Shown: positions 34,764-44,272, counted from the first letter of the stretch. The stretch: DNA of 64,000 nt from Amycolatopsis echigonensis (GCF_014174495.1 NZ_JACJHR010000007.1:62001-126000); one strand, 5' to 3'. Program-made: numbers and translations. The notes: a model not told the origin generated them from the letters alone.

Positions 34764-35282
34764 CTAGCCCTGGCCTCGGGCTGGCTCAGCCGGAGCCGAT
34801 CCTTTCCGCCTGCCCCGCTCAAGCTCCAGCAACCTCCGCTTGTACTCCACCCCAGCCGCGTAGCCGGTCAGCGAGCCGTCGCTGCCCAGCACCCGGTGGC
34901 ACGGCACCACGATGCCGATGGGGTTCCGGCCGTTCGCCAGGCCGACCGCACGGGACGCCGTGGGGCGGCCGATCGACTCGGCGAGCTCTCGGTAGGTCGT
35001 CGTCTCGCCGTACGGGATCTGCAGGAGCGCCCGCCACACCGTCTCTTGGAAAGGAGTGCCACTGAAAGCTAACGGAAGGTCGAACTCGACCCGGTCACCG
35101 GCGAAGTACTCGTTCAGCTGACGCGTCGCGGCGACGAACGGGCGGTCGTCCCGGTCGCCGAAGGCGGCGCGTGGAGGGCGGTACTGCTCGTCGCCGATGT
35201 ACAGGCCGGTTAGGGCGCCGTCGCGGGCCATGAGGGTCAGCGGGCCTTCGGGACTGTCGATGACGGTGTGCACCACGGTCAT
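34764..35282 (-). CDS. ogt: Methylated-DNA-protein-cysteine methyltransferase
   Basis: Suicide O6-alkylguanine repair protein of 172 residues. Acceptor Cys128 lies in the PCHR motif (IGIVVPCHRVLGSDG), preceded by RAVGLANGRNP with the conserved Arg finger and Asn. The ATG overlaps the stop of the Ada-AlkA fusion gene (ATGA), forming an alkylation-repair operon. The C-terminal tail after ELERGRRKG is Pro/Ala-rich and variable. Confidence 0.95.
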   Translation of the reverse strand: MTVVHTVIDSPEGPLTLMARDGALTGLYIGDEQYRPPRAAFGDRDDRPFVAATRQLNEYFAGDRVEFDLPLAFSGTPFQETVWRALLQIPYGETTTYRELAESIGRPTASRAVGLANGRNPIGIVVPCHRVLGSDGSLTGYAAGVEYKRRLLELERGRRKGSAPAEPARGQG

Positions 35283-36760
35283 GCCGATTCCTCCTCGGGA
35301 ATCCGGTTGATCGGGTGGTCGCCGGTCGCCCAGAGGTGCTGGACCGCGTACGCGCGCCACGGCTGCCACCGAGTGGCGTGCGCGATCAAGGCGGCTGGAC
35401 TCGTTGGCAGGCCTAGGGTTTCGGCGGCGATCTTCACGCCCAGGTCGGTCGCGACGAAGGCGTCCGGATCGCCGAGGGCGCGCATGGCGATGCTCTCGAC
35501 AGTCCACGGGCCGAAACCGGGCAGCGCGGCCAGTTGCGCGCGGGCGTGGACCCAATCGCCGCCGGCGGTCAGGTCGACGTCGCCGGAGACCAGGGCCGAC
35601 ACGAGGCCGAGCAGGGTCGCGCGGCGGGACTTCGGCATGGCCAGCGTTTCCGGGTCCAGGTCGGCCAGCGCCTCGGGGGACGGGAACAGGTGCGTCAGGC
35701 CGCCTTCCCGGTCCTCGATCGGGGTGCCGTGCGCCAGGACCAGGCGTGCTGCGTGGGTGCGGGCGGCCGCGGTCGAGACCTGTTGGCCGAGGACGGCTCG
35801 CACGGCGAACTCGGCTCCGTCGGTCGTGCGTGGGACACGTCTGCCGGGAGCGGCGGCCACCAGGGGAGCGAGGGTCGGGTCCGCGGCGAGCTGGTCGTCG
35901 ACGGCCACTGGGTCGGCGTCGAGGTCCAGCAGCCAGCGGCAACGGCTGATCGCGGCGGCCAGGTCGCGCAGGTCGGTCAGGCTCAGGCGGCACGCGACGT
36001 GGTCCGGCTCCGGGCGCAGCGACACCACGCCGTGGCCGTGCGGCAGTCGCAGGGTGCGGCGGTAGGCACCGTCGCGCCATTCCTCGACGCCCGGGACCGC
36101 GGTGGCGATCAGGTGCCCGAACAGGTTGTCCGGGCACAGCGGCCGCCGGAACGGGAGCCGCAGCGACAGCACGCCCGGCGACTTGGTCCGTTTGCCGCCG
36201 CGGACGCGCGAGCGCAGTTCGCTCGGCGTCAGGGCGAAAACTGCCCGCACGGTTTCGTTGAACGTCCGGATGCTGGAGAACCCGGCGGCGTGCGCGATAT
36301 CGCTCATCGGCATCGTCGTGGTTTCGATCAGCAACCGGGCGGTCTCGGCGCGCTGGGCCCGCGCGAGTGCGAGCGGGCCCGCGCCCAGTTCGGCCTGCAC
36401 CTGGCGTTCCACCTGCCGGACGCTGTACCCCAGACGATCGGCCAGGCCCTGCACGCCTTCCCGGTCGACGATTCCGTCGCCGATCAGGCGCATCGCGCGC
36501 GCCACGACGTCGGCGCGCTCGTTCCACTGCGGCGAACCTGGCGACGCGTCAGGTCGGCAGCGTTTGCAGGCACGAAATCCGGCGGCCTGCGCGGCGGCCG
36601 CGCTGGGGTAAAAGCGCATGTTCTCGACCTTGGGCGGCACCACCGGGCAACTCGGCCGGCAGTAGATCCGCGTGGTCAGCACCGCGGTGAAGAACCACCC
36701 GTCGAACCGGTCGTCCTTCGACTGCACCGCGCGGACACAGCGTTCGGTCTCCTCGTACAC
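35279..36760 (-). CDS. Ada-type zinc domain/AraC HTH fused to AlkA 3-methyladenine glycosylase
   Basis: Bifunctional regulator-repair enzyme of 493 residues. Residues 5-75 are an Ada metal domain with Cys34, Cys38, Cys65 and Cys68 (YCRPSCP, ACKRC); Cys34 aligns with the methylphosphotriester acceptor of E. coli Ada. Residues about 85-180 are an AraC-type HTH (IAHAAGFSSIRTFNETVRAVF). The rest is AlkA: N-terminal beta domain and HhH-GPD with AALPGFGPWTVESIAMR and Asp in AFVATDLG. GTG 36760 (VYEETERCVRAVQ) matches usual family starts; an upstream ATG at 36811 adds 17 residues. It likely activates its own operon with ogt after alkylation damage. Confidence 0.93.
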   Translation of the reverse strand: MYEETERCVRAVQSKDDRFDGWFFTAVLTTRIYCRPSCPVVPPKVENMRFYPSAAAAQAAGFRACKRCRPDASPGSPQWNERADVVARAMRLIGDGIVDREGVQGLADRLGYSVRQVERQVQAELGAGPLALARAQRAETARLLIETTTMPMSDIAHAAGFSSIRTFNETVRAVFALTPSELRSRVRGGKRTKSPGVLSLRLPFRRPLCPDNLFGHLIATAVPGVEEWRDGAYRRTLRLPHGHGVVSLRPEPDHVACRLSLTDLRDLAAAISRCRWLLDLDADPVAVDDQLAADPTLAPLVAAAPGRRVPRTTDGAEFAVRAVLGQQVSTAAARTHAARLVLAHGTPIEDREGGLTHLFPSPEALADLDPETLAMPKSRRATLLGLVSALVSGDVDLTAGGDWVHARAQLAALPGFGPWTVESIAMRALGDPDAFVATDLGVKIAAETLGLPTSPAALIAHATRWQPWRAYAVQHLWATGDHPINRIPEEESA

Positions 36761-36810
36761 GCCGACCAGTCTGCCGCGCCCCGTGCGCGAAACCTCGCGA
36801 AAAAACGACA

Positions 36811-37881
36811 TCACCCTGGCGGGGCAACTGGCTCCCGATCCGCCGCCCGCGTGTCGACGACGGACAACCCGCACACCAGCCCGGTCAGGCCCCGATGTCC
36901 CCGCGTGAAGACCATGAACACCAGGTGCGCCAGCAGCCACAGCGACGTCCACCCGGAATTCAAGCCGACCAGGATGAAGTAGCCGCCCGAACCGACCAGG
37001 AACTGAATGATCGACTGCATCATCGACGGCGGCCGCCCGTCCGCGCGCACCACCGTCAGCAGAACCGCGCGTTGACCAGGCGTCGCGCCGTTGCCAGCCA
37101 GCGGCACGAACAACAGCAGAACCGCGGTGGGCACCCATCGGCCGAGGACGTCGTCGATCAGCGTGTTGTTCTGCAGCGTGCCCTTCGTGACGTACTGGAC
37201 CGCAAGCGCGATCATGCTCAGCGCGACGCCCGCCAGCGTGACCGAGATCAGATCGAGCACCATGCCCAGCAGCCGCCGCCGAGCCAGGACTGGACGCGGT
37301 TCGTCCGGACGCAGCCGTCCGGATCGGCGCACCACGGGCGCGAGCAGCGCGCCGATCCCCGCGCCGACGGTGTTGGAGAGCAGGTCGCCGGTATCGAACA
37401 GCCGGTACGGGCACTCCATCAGGAACCACACGCCGGTCAGCTGGGTCGTTTCGATGGCAAGCGACACAAGGAACCCGCTGGCGATGGCGAATCCGATGCT
37501 CCGCCTGAACAAACGCCGCAGGAACACGCCCCACGGCACGAAGAACGCGACGTTGAACAACACCTGCCGCAGCGCCGGATTATTCAGCAACCCAGTGTCG
37601 AACTGCCGCAGGTCTTCCAGGAACTGGAGCGGATTCCACACCGGGTGCCGAAGCGCTTCGTGCGTCGCGCAGTACGCGGCGTCGACGTTCGGCAACGGCA
37701 GCAGCGTGTAGGTGACCAGCGCGAAGCAGTACACGAGGAAGGCCGGTGCCGCGACCGCGCGCAGCAGGCCGAGTTCGCCGCGTTTGCGATAGCTGATCGC
37801 GACATACGGAACCACCAGAACGAACGCCAGCCCGAATCCGGCGAACACGGCGATCAGCGTGGGCCCGCTCCACTGAGTCAT
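36811..37881 (-). CDS. VanZ-like and RDD domain membrane protein
   Basis: A 356-residue membrane protein. The N-terminal half is VanZ-like (VTYTLLPLPN, WNPLQFLEDLRQF, VLFNVAFFVPWGVFLR, ETTQLTGVWF, FDTGDLLSNTVGAGIGALL). The C-terminal half, from ARRRLLGMVLDLISVTLAG, is an RDD domain ending in GHRGLTGLVCGLSVVDTR. VanZ confers low teicoplanin resistance by an unknown route; the fusion with RDD recurs in actinomycetes. Its stop lies 50 bp before the Ada-AlkA gene. Confidence 0.9.
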   Translation of the reverse strand: MTQWSGPTLIAVFAGFGLAFVLVVPYVAISYRKRGELGLLRAVAAPAFLVYCFALVTYTLLPLPNVDAAYCATHEALRHPVWNPLQFLEDLRQFDTGLLNNPALRQVLFNVAFFVPWGVFLRRLFRRSIGFAIASGFLVSLAIETTQLTGVWFLMECPYRLFDTGDLLSNTVGAGIGALLAPVVRRSGRLRPDEPRPVLARRRLLGMVLDLISVTLAGVALSMIALAVQYVTKGTLQNNTLIDDVLGRWVPTAVLLLFVPLAGNGATPGQRAVLLTVVRADGRPPSMMQSIIQFLVGSGGYFILVGLNSGWTSLWLLAHLVFMVFTRGHRGLTGLVCGLSVVDTRAADREPVAPPG

Positions 37882-37952
37882 CGTTCCTCCACCCTGCGTG
37901 CGCGCACAGGCTAGCGGGCGGCAGTAGCCTGGGCACGCGGGAAGGAGGAGCA

Positions 37953-38372
37953 GTGGACGACGACATCGAAGACAACGCCGACACCGGCTTGCTGGATCCG
38001 GAGGACACCCTGGAGGAGGGCGATCCTTACGACGAGGGCTACTCGCCGCCGGAGCGTCCGCTCGCGACTCGCGACTGGGGCACCACCGCCTCTGAAGAAG
38101 CCACCGGCGAAAGCTGGGCGGGCCGGCTGGCCCGCGAACTCCCGGACATCCGCGCGACCGACGGCGACGGCCTGGGCGACACCGACGACACCGACGGCGA
38201 ACTCGTCGACGACGAGGTCGGCGACTTCCGCGCGGGCCGCCTGGTCGCCTCCAACGCAGGCTTCGGCCCGGAAACCGAGGCCGAGTTGTATGCCTCGGAC
38301 ATCGGCATCGACGGCGGCGCGGCGTCAGCGGAGGAAGCAGCGGTGCACGTCGTCAACCCGCGGGATTTGTGA
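37953..38372 (+). CDS. DUF5709 family protein
   Basis: A very acidic 139-residue cytosolic protein starting at GTG 37953 (VDDDIEDNADTGLLDPEDTL). It contains PYDEGYSPPERPLATRDWGTT, SWAGRLARELPD and SAEEAAVHVV, the three blocks characteristic of DUF5709. Function unknown; probably largely disordered. GGAAGGAGGAG precedes the start. It is divergent from the VanZ-RDD gene. Confidence 0.88.
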   Translation: MDDDIEDNADTGLLDPEDTLEEGDPYDEGYSPPERPLATRDWGTTASEEATGESWAGRLARELPDIRATDGDGLGDTDDTDGELVDDEVGDFRAGRLVASNAGFGPETEAELYASDIGIDGGAASAEEAAVHVVNPRDL

Positions 38373-38405
38373 CCTTTCTGCTGGGCTCTTCAAGCCCGTG
38401 TGTCG

Positions 38406-39290
38406 CTAGTCCGCCGGATCCCCGATCCAGACCGAGGCCGGAAGCACGTACTGCCGCAGCAGTTTGACCAGGTCCGCGTCCCCGCCGCCGTGCAGGGTCT
38501 CTTCGGTCAGCCTGCGGGCGACTCCGGCCAGGAAATCGGCTGTCTGGACCCGCGGTTCGGACTTCGAGTCGACGAATCGCCACTGCGGCACCGGATCGAG
38601 CAACTGGGCGAGCCGCGCCGGGGTGAGGGACGGCTGCTCGTCGTGGATGACCTTTTCCGGACGCCAGAACGCGATCGTGTCGGCGAGGGCGGGCATCAAC
38701 GGGTCGAGCGGCGAGACGAGGCCGGGGTCGGCGAGAAGCTGGTCGCGCAGAGCAGTCAGTCGCGGGCGAGCCGCGACCCAATCACCGAGAACGTCCGTCT
38801 GGGCGAAGAAGCTGGCGGGCGTGGTCGCGGGGAGACGGCGGTTCGAAGTCCGCAGCAGTCCGGTGAACGAGCGCAGGAATTCGGACCAGCGACGGGTGCC
38901 GTGGATGCGTGGGCCTTCTCGGTGCAAGGCGCGGGCGCGGGCGTCCGGACGGCACCGCAGGCATTCCGGGTACGGGGTCTGGTCGATGAGAAGGTCGACG
39001 ATTTTGCCCGCCAGGAACAGGGCTTTGTCGACGAGCAGCACGCTGGCGTTGTCGGCGAGAGGCTTGGTGAGCAGCCATTCCAACGCGGCGCGGTTCTTGG
39101 CGCGCAGTAGATGGTTGGCTTTGTACTCGAGCGCGGGAGAACCGATGAGTTCCCTCAGCCGCGCAACACATTCCGCGGCGGACTCAGGTTCCAGCCGGAC
39201 CCCGGCGTGCGCGAATACCGCGGTGTTCGCCCCGATCAGGTTCACGCCCTCCGAACCGGACTCGTCGCACGCGATCGTCGGCGGCCGCAC
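38406..39290 (-). CDS. DUF3800-like domain protein
   Basis: A 294-residue protein from GTG 39290 (VRPPTIACDESGSEGVNLIG). The acidic ACDESGSEG near the N-terminus and VQTADFLAGVARRL near the C-terminus match the Asp-containing ends of DUF3800, an RNase H-like fold family of unknown function sometimes found with defence genes. An ATG further upstream (39395) is in frame but gives a Pro/Gly-rich leader. Neighbours do not suggest a defence island. Confidence 0.72.
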   Translation of the reverse strand: MRPPTIACDESGSEGVNLIGANTAVFAHAGVRLEPESAAECVARLRELIGSPALEYKANHLLRAKNRAALEWLLTKPLADNASVLLVDKALFLAGKIVDLLIDQTPYPECLRCRPDARARALHREGPRIHGTRRWSEFLRSFTGLLRTSNRRLPATTPASFFAQTDVLGDWVAARPRLTALRDQLLADPGLVSPLDPLMPALADTIAFWRPEKVIHDEQPSLTPARLAQLLDPVPQWRFVDSKSEPRVQTADFLAGVARRLTEETLHGGGDADLVKLLRQYVLPASVWIGDPAD

Positions 39291-39418
39291 GAAATCCGAT
39301 CCTGCCAGACCCGCGCGGGGAGAGCGACCCCATTTCTCCAGGGAACCCCTGGGGTGAATTCCCGGATGTGCCGGAGGTCCCGGACGTTTCACCATGAGAG
39401 GGACGGAGGGAGCCGGTC

Positions 39419-39655
39419 ATGGTGCTCGTCGAGGAGGACGTACACGCACTGGACGACGTCCGGCGCGGGCTGGTGGTGGTCCACAACGGATTCGCCGGGG
39501 AGTGCTACCTGTGGTCGGTCGGCGGGCGGGTTCCGCTGTGGGAAACGCAGGCGATGGACCGGCTGCGCCGCCGGGGCCTGGTGAGAATCGCCCGCCGCCG
39601 GGGCGCACCGGCGAGCCCGGTCGTGCTGACGGATCTCGGAGCCGCAGCCGCCTGA
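39419..39655 (+). CDS. Small hypothetical protein
   Basis: A 78-residue protein MVLVEEDVHALDDVRRGLVV, ending VVLTDLGAAAA. GGAGGGAG lies 6 nt before ATG, favouring translation. The second half (WETQAMDRLRRRGLVRIA) looks like the end of a winged helix, but no complete DNA-binding domain is recognisable. It is divergent from the DUF3800-like gene. Function unknown. Confidence 0.6.
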   Translation: MVLVEEDVHALDDVRRGLVVVHNGFAGECYLWSVGGRVPLWETQAMDRLRRRGLVRIARRRGAPASPVVLTDLGAAAA

Positions 39656-40738
39656 GTCCTTTGTGGACTGACTGGTCGCTGAACGGCCGCGCTGACCTTG
39701 GGATGAGATGTGCGCGGCGGCGTCCGGTGCTGGTGGTCATTGGTGTGGGTTCCCGACCCGGCTCGCGAGGCTGCCACCATATCCGCACGCGTTCGCTGGC
39801 GTGACGGCTGGCAGTGGCTGGCGAGCTTCGGGACAACGGCCACGGGCAGCCTCAGCACACCGGCACGAACCTCGCAGTTGGCCGCCGGGCACGGAGCGCA
39901 ACGGGCCCAAGGTGCCCCGGAGCCGCCGGGAGGGCGGTGTGCGCAGCGCTCCCGGCGGCTCCAGGGCGGTCGGGCGGCCGGAGCGGTGATCCCAGTGCAC
40001 GGCACCGGCGTGCGCCGACCTGGTGAGCAAGCCTTCCGGCCGGATCAATTTCGAACTTAGCCCAGGTCCGGGGCTTGGAGGCGGTGTGTTCCCCGATCGT
40101 GTCGGCGGAACCACGCTGGTGGGCGGGTATCGATCGGGGAAGCGGCACCCATCGCGGAAGCCGCACTCGACAGGGAGCGGCGACAGGCCGGGGGACTGCA
40201 CCGATCGGGCGAGCGACCCGAGCGCGCAGCGGCCTCCAGTACGAAGGGCGTAGGCGGGCCCGAAGATACCGCCGTGCGGGAGCGACACCCCGGCGTCGAG
40301 ACGGCAGCGGCGAGGGCGGAGAAAAGGATGCTCCGCCCAGCACAGAAGAAGTTGCGGAGGACGCGGTACTAGGCCCGGGAGCTATCCCGGAGGGGCTGGG
40401 AGCGATGCGGCACTCAGCACAGCAGGAGCTACGGAACGGGGCGGCACCGTGACAGTGCGGTGCCGGGCGGCGAGTGACCGAGCTCGGCTGCAGTGCGAAT
40501 CGGGTTCGTGGCTGGAGTGGTGTCGGGGAGGGCGCGGCACGGTTCGATTGCGGAACAGAGCGGTGCCGTGACCGGTGTGGTGTCGGGCGGGGAGTGACAG
40601 GGCTCCGGCTGCGGTATGAAGCGGGGTCGTACTGGCGAGGAAGCGACATGGCTCGGTTGCGGACCAGAGCGGCACCGGCAGGAAGCGACTCACCTCCGCT
40701 GCGGGACAATCGGCCGCGATCGGGAGGATGATCGGGGC
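39656..40738. other. 1.08-kb low-complexity intergenic region
   Basis: No gene is supported. Long open frames exist on both strands but translate to Arg/Pro/Ser-rich low-complexity strings without domains. From about 40390 the plus strand shows degenerate repeats built around GCGGTGCCG, GTGTCGGG and GCGGAACAGAGCGG-like words. The sequence just before 40739 must hold the sigma-factor promoter. Confidence 0.6.
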
Positions 40739-41278
40739 ATGGCCGGGTTCAGGGCCCGTCACCGGCGGGCGGTTGCGGACGAGGCGCTGGTCCGCGCGCT
40801 TTTCGAGGAGCACGGGCGGGCGATGCTCGCCTACGCCACGCGGTTGCTCGGCGACCGCGCGGCGGCGGAGGACGTGGTGCAGGAGGCGCTGGTCCGCGCG
40901 TGGCGCAGTCCGGACAGCCTGGTCAACGGGCGCGGCTCGGTGCGCGGGTGGTTGCTGACCGTGGTGCGGAACCTGGTGATCGACCGGTTCCGGGCGAAGG
41001 AGGCGCGGCCGCAGGAGGTGGCCGAGTCGCCGGCGGGCGTGCCGGTCGAGCGGGATCATGCTGATCAGGTCGTCGACTCGATGGTGGTGCTCGCGGCGCT
41101 CGACGGGCTTTCTCCGGAGCATCGCGAGGTGCTCGAGCAGATGTATCTGCAGGGGCGCAGCGTCGCGGAAGCGGCTGAGCGGCTCGGGATTCCCCCGGGC
41201 ACGGTCAAATCCCGCTCGTATTACGGGTTGCGGGCGTTGCGGGAAGAGTTCCGGCGAGCGGAAGGGGTGGCCGGATGA
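40739..41278 (+). CDS. ECF RNA polymerase sigma factor (SigL-like)
   Basis: A 179-residue ECF sigma factor. Region 2 is seen in ALFEEHGRAMLAYATRLLG and AEDVVQEALVRAWRSP (polymerase core and -10 binding), region 4 in LSPEHREVLEQMYLQGRSVAEAAERLGIPPGTVKSR. The sequence is closest in pattern to the SigL group. The ATG at 40739 follows GGGAGG at 12 nt, rather far. The stop overlaps the anti-sigma start (ATGA), so the two are made together. Confidence 0.93.
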   Translation: MAGFRARHRRAVADEALVRALFEEHGRAMLAYATRLLGDRAAAEDVVQEALVRAWRSPDSLVNGRGSVRGWLLTVVRNLVIDRFRAKEARPQEVAESPAGVPVERDHADQVVDSMVVLAALDGLSPEHREVLEQMYLQGRSVAEAAERLGIPPGTVKSRSYYGLRALREEFRRAEGVAG

Positions 41279-41982
41279 ACACAGCCGACGAGCACGTCGA
41301 CCTGGCGGGGTACCTGACCGGTCAGCTCGCGTCGGGCGAGCAGCGCGACGTCGAGGCGCATCTGGACGGCTGCGAGCGGTGCCGGGCCGAGGCCGCGTCC
41401 CTGCGGGAGGTGCAGAGTTTCCTCGGCGAGCTGCCGCCGGAGGCGTTGCTGGACGGACCGCCGGTCGGAGCGGACCTCGTGATGCAGCGGACCGTGAACC
41501 AGGTCCGGGCCGAGGCACGTGCGCAAGCTGGGCGGGGCCGGTCGATGGCTATCGTCGCCGCGGTCGTGGTGGCTGCGGTCGTATTGGGCGTCGGGGTGAT
41601 GGTGGGGCGCAGTTCGTCCGGGCCCGAGGTGGCGGCGCCGACCACGCCGCCGCCGTCGACCAGTGCGGTCCCTGGCACGAAGGTCGTGTCCGGCGCGGAC
41701 GCCAGCGGGCAGACCCGGCTGACCGCGAGCATCGTGCCGGAACCCGGCTGGGTCCGCGTGGACGGTTCCGTGAAGGGCATCCCCGCCGGACAGAAATGCC
41801 TTCTCGTCGTCCTCGGCAAGAACGGCGAGCGCCAGGTCGCGGGCGGCTGGATGGTGTCGGAACGAGCGGCCCGGGACGGCGCGAACCTCTACGGCACGGC
41901 GGTCGTCGACCCGGCGCAGGTCGCGGCGGTGGTCATCGAGAACACCGCCGGGCACCGGTTCGTCGAGGCGGACGTCAGCTGA
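41275..41982 (+). CDS. Zinc-dependent anti-sigma factor (RslA-like)
   Basis: A 235-residue membrane anti-sigma factor. The zinc-associated motif is His29-xxx-Cys33-xx-Cys36 (HLDGCERC), a redox-sensitive site in this class. One membrane helix follows (AIVAAVVVAAVVLGVGVMVG, about residues 91-110). The extracytoplasmic domain (residues 145-235, ASIVPEPGWVRVDGSVKGI, GKNGERQVAGGWMVS) matches the RslA/anti-sigma-K sensor type. It is expected to hold the cotranscribed ECF factor inactive until oxidised or proteolysed. Confidence 0.93.
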   Translation: MNTADEHVDLAGYLTGQLASGEQRDVEAHLDGCERCRAEAASLREVQSFLGELPPEALLDGPPVGADLVMQRTVNQVRAEARAQAGRGRSMAIVAAVVVAAVVLGVGVMVGRSSSGPEVAAPTTPPPSTSAVPGTKVVSGADASGQTRLTASIVPEPGWVRVDGSVKGIPAGQKCLLVVLGKNGERQVAGGWMVSERAARDGANLYGTAVVDPAQVAAVVIENTAGHRFVEADVS

Positions 41983-42153
41983 ACCACCGGTCGGGCTGGC
42001 CCGGGTCGACCGGGCGGGTGTGCTGCGGGCATTGCGTGGACCGCTGGTCGAGCCGTGCGCGGGCGGACTGGCGCTAGCTGATGCGTCGGGGCGAGCGATC
42101 TGCGGCGGGTCGGCTGGATTGATCGGGCAGCGGTGGCGTGCCGGGGTCCGGCG
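41983..42153. other. Short G-rich gap between convergent genes
   Basis: The 171-bp stretch contains repeated GTCGGGCTGG, GTCGACCGGGCGGG and GCTAGCTGA-like words similar in style to the low-complexity regions at 34 and 40 kb. No gene or clear terminator. Confidence 0.4.
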
Positions 42154-42837
42154 TTAGCTGAAGCGTCGGCCGAGCCATGCGCGGGCGGACTGCCAGGGTT
42201 CGTCGGCCGGGTCGATCAGGCGGAAGTGGTCGACGCCGGGAAGCTCGACGTAGTCCACGTCGTCACCTGCCGCCTTTGCCGCGGCCACGTAGTCGCGGCT
42301 GTGCGCCACCGGGACCCGGACGTCGGCGTCGCCGTGGACGACTAGTTGCGGGCAGCCGATCGGGAGTTGCCGGATTGGCGACGCCGCCGGGTCGTCGCCG
42401 GTCAGGAACAGGCCGGCGGCGCCTTCGCCCAGTTCTTCGGCCCGGGCGCGCGGAACGTCGGTGATCGGGGCCAGTGCGACGACGCCGGAGAGTGCGCCGC
42501 CGGCCAGCAGGGCCAGGTGTCCGCCCGCGGAGTGTCCGATCGCGACTGTCGGCAGCGCGTCCGGACGTTCGACGGCGGCGATCGCTGCTCGCACGTCGTC
42601 GAGGGTTTGCGGCCAGCCGCCGGTGTCGCCGTCGATCCGCCGGTACTCGACGTTCGCCACGTACCAGCCGGCGGCGACGAGGTCGGCGGCCATCGGGTCG
42701 AGCTGGTGCAGGTCGTGCCGGGCGCGCCACCATCCGCCGTGCAGCAGGATCGCGGTGCCCCGTCCGCCCGGGGTCCCGTGGAGTTCGACGAACTGGCTGG
42801 GCTCGGTGCCGTAGCGGAGGGTTTCCATGCTGGTCAT
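42154..42837 (-). CDS. Alpha/beta hydrolase (kynurenine formamidase/carboxylesterase-like)
   Basis: A 227-residue cytosolic serine hydrolase. ILLHGGWWRARHD is the oxyanion HGG motif, AIGHSAGGHLALL the nucleophile elbow, VVHGDADVRVPV carries the acid, and PGVDHFRLID the histidine. The HGGWW motif is seen in formamidase-like members. The start is 4 nt after the FGGY kinase stop, so the two are coupled and probably act on one pathway. Substrate unknown. Confidence 0.88.
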   Translation of the reverse strand: MTSMETLRYGTEPSQFVELHGTPGGRGTAILLHGGWWRARHDLHQLDPMAADLVAAGWYVANVEYRRIDGDTGGWPQTLDDVRAAIAAVERPDALPTVAIGHSAGGHLALLAGGALSGVVALAPITDVPRARAEELGEGAAGLFLTGDDPAASPIRQLPIGCPQLVVHGDADVRVPVAHSRDYVAAAKAAGDDVDYVELPGVDHFRLIDPADEPWQSARAWLGRRFS

Positions 42838-42841
42838 TAGA

Positions 42842-44272
42842 TCACCATCGCGCCAGCCGTTCGTGCACTCTTGCGAGCCCTTCGTGAGCCGCGCGATACG
42901 CCTCGTACAGGCCGGTCAAGTCTGTCTCGGGGGCGAAGGTTCGCTCGATGGCGACGGTCGAGGCTGCGGCTGTTTCGACGTCCGGGTACCGGCCCGCGCC
43001 GACTGCGCCGAGCAGGGCAGCTCCGAGCGCGGCGCTGTCGTGCACGCGGAGGCGGTCGACGGGGCGAGACAGCGCGTCGGCGTGGAGTTGGGTCCAGAGG
43101 TCGCTGCGTGCGCCGCCGCCGGAGAACGTCACCGACGGGAGTCGTTCGCCGCAGGCTTCCTCGACGGTTTCCAGCACGTGCCGTGCGGAGAACGCGACTC
43201 CGGTGAGGACGGCTCGGGACAGGTCAGCGGTGGTAGTGGACGAGGTCAGCCCGAGGAAGCTGCCGCGCAGGTCCGGATCCCAGAGCGGCGCGCGTTCGCC
43301 TTGGAGGTGCGGCAGGAACACCACGCCGGGCGTGCCGTCCGCGGCGGAAGCGAACACTTCAGGCACGGACAGTCCGGATGCCCGGCTCCACCAGCGCACC
43401 GCGTCGCCTGCTGCTTGTGTTGGTCCGGCGTGCACGACGAGATCGCCGCGCGGCGGGAAGGTGACCAGGCCACGGACCGAGTTGTGCCGGTGCGAGGCCG
43501 CCGCGACCACCAGCGACGTCCCGCAGGTGACCATCGCGCGGCCCGGTTCCGTTGTGCGGGTACCGAAAACGGCGCCGAACGCGTCCATGGTTCCGACGAC
43601 GACCGGGGAGTCGCCCAGTACGGCAGCGTGGCCGAGGGGTTCCTCCGGAACGAGTAGTTCCGGCAGACGGTCGCCGAGTCCGTCCACGAGTGCGACTGCC
43701 TCGGGCAGATAGCCGGACGCGTCTGCGATGCGCACGCCGGACAGCAGGTCGGTCGCGACCCGTCCGGTGAGCCGCGCGCCGATGAAATCCTTGGGGCTCA
43801 GCATCCATCGCGCGCGGGACCACAGTTCCGGTTGCTCGCGCGCGAACCACGCGGCCCGGGCACCGGCGAACGACGCATCGAGCGCGATCGGCCCGCCCCA
43901 GATGCGTTTTTTGTCGTCGTCGGTGAATCGTGCGTCGAGTTCCGCGGCGATCTCCGCGCAGCGCTGGTCCTGCCAGATCACCGCCGGAGTGAGCGGACGC
44001 AAGTCTTCGCCGACGAGCAGATGGGTGTTGACCTGGCTGACGATCCCGGCCGCGCGCACGGAACCGGCGGGGAGTCCGGAAAGGACGGCGCGGAGCGCGG
44101 TTTCCGTTGCGCGCCACCAGTTTTCCGGGTCCTGCTCGGCCCAGCCGGGACGCGGCCGCGTGATCGGGTAGGGCACGTAGTGCGCCGCGAGTTCCCGGCC
44201 GTCCGGCGCGAACGCCGCGACTTTCACCGCGGTCGTGCCGACGTCGATGCCGAGCAGAGCTTCTTCGTTCAT
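42842..44272 (-). CDS. FGGY family carbohydrate kinase (xylulokinase-like)
   Basis: A 476-residue ATP-dependent sugar kinase: LLGIDVGTTAVKVAAFAPDG (phosphate loop 1), WAEQDPENWW, AVIWQDQRC, GTMDAFGAVFG with the catalytic base Asp, and FSGGGARSDLWTQLHADALS (ADP-binding). This pattern fits xylulose/gluconate-type kinases; the sugar is not settled. The ATG at 44272 stands only 36 bp from the divergent methyltransferase start. Confidence 0.92.
   Translation of the reverse strand: MNEEALLGIDVGTTAVKVAAFAPDGRELAAHYVPYPITRPRPGWAEQDPENWWRATETALRAVLSGLPAGSVRAAGIVSQVNTHLLVGEDLRPLTPAVIWQDQRCAEIAAELDARFTDDDKKRIWGGPIALDASFAGARAAWFAREQPELWSRARWMLSPKDFIGARLTGRVATDLLSGVRIADASGYLPEAVALVDGLGDRLPELLVPEEPLGHAAVLGDSPVVVGTMDAFGAVFGTRTTEPGRAMVTCGTSLVVAAASHRHNSVRGLVTFPPRGDLVVHAGPTQAAGDAVRWWSRASGLSVPEVFASAADGTPGVVFLPHLQGERAPLWDPDLRGSFLGLTSSTTTADLSRAVLTGVAFSARHVLETVEEACGERLPSVTFSGGGARSDLWTQLHADALSRPVDRLRVHDSAALGAALLGAVGAGRYPDVETAAASTVAIERTFAPETDLTGLYEAYRAAHEGLARVHERLARW

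Noticed and set aside
33835-34767. Repeat-protein gene across the 114-bp repeats
   Set aside because: Frames are open on both strands only because the period is divisible by three and GC is high; no ribosome-binding site, domain or typical codon pattern is seen.
39852-40709. Minus-strand 285-residue open frame in the 1-kb gap
   Set aside because: Ser/Arg/Pro-rich low-complexity translation without start signal or known domain.
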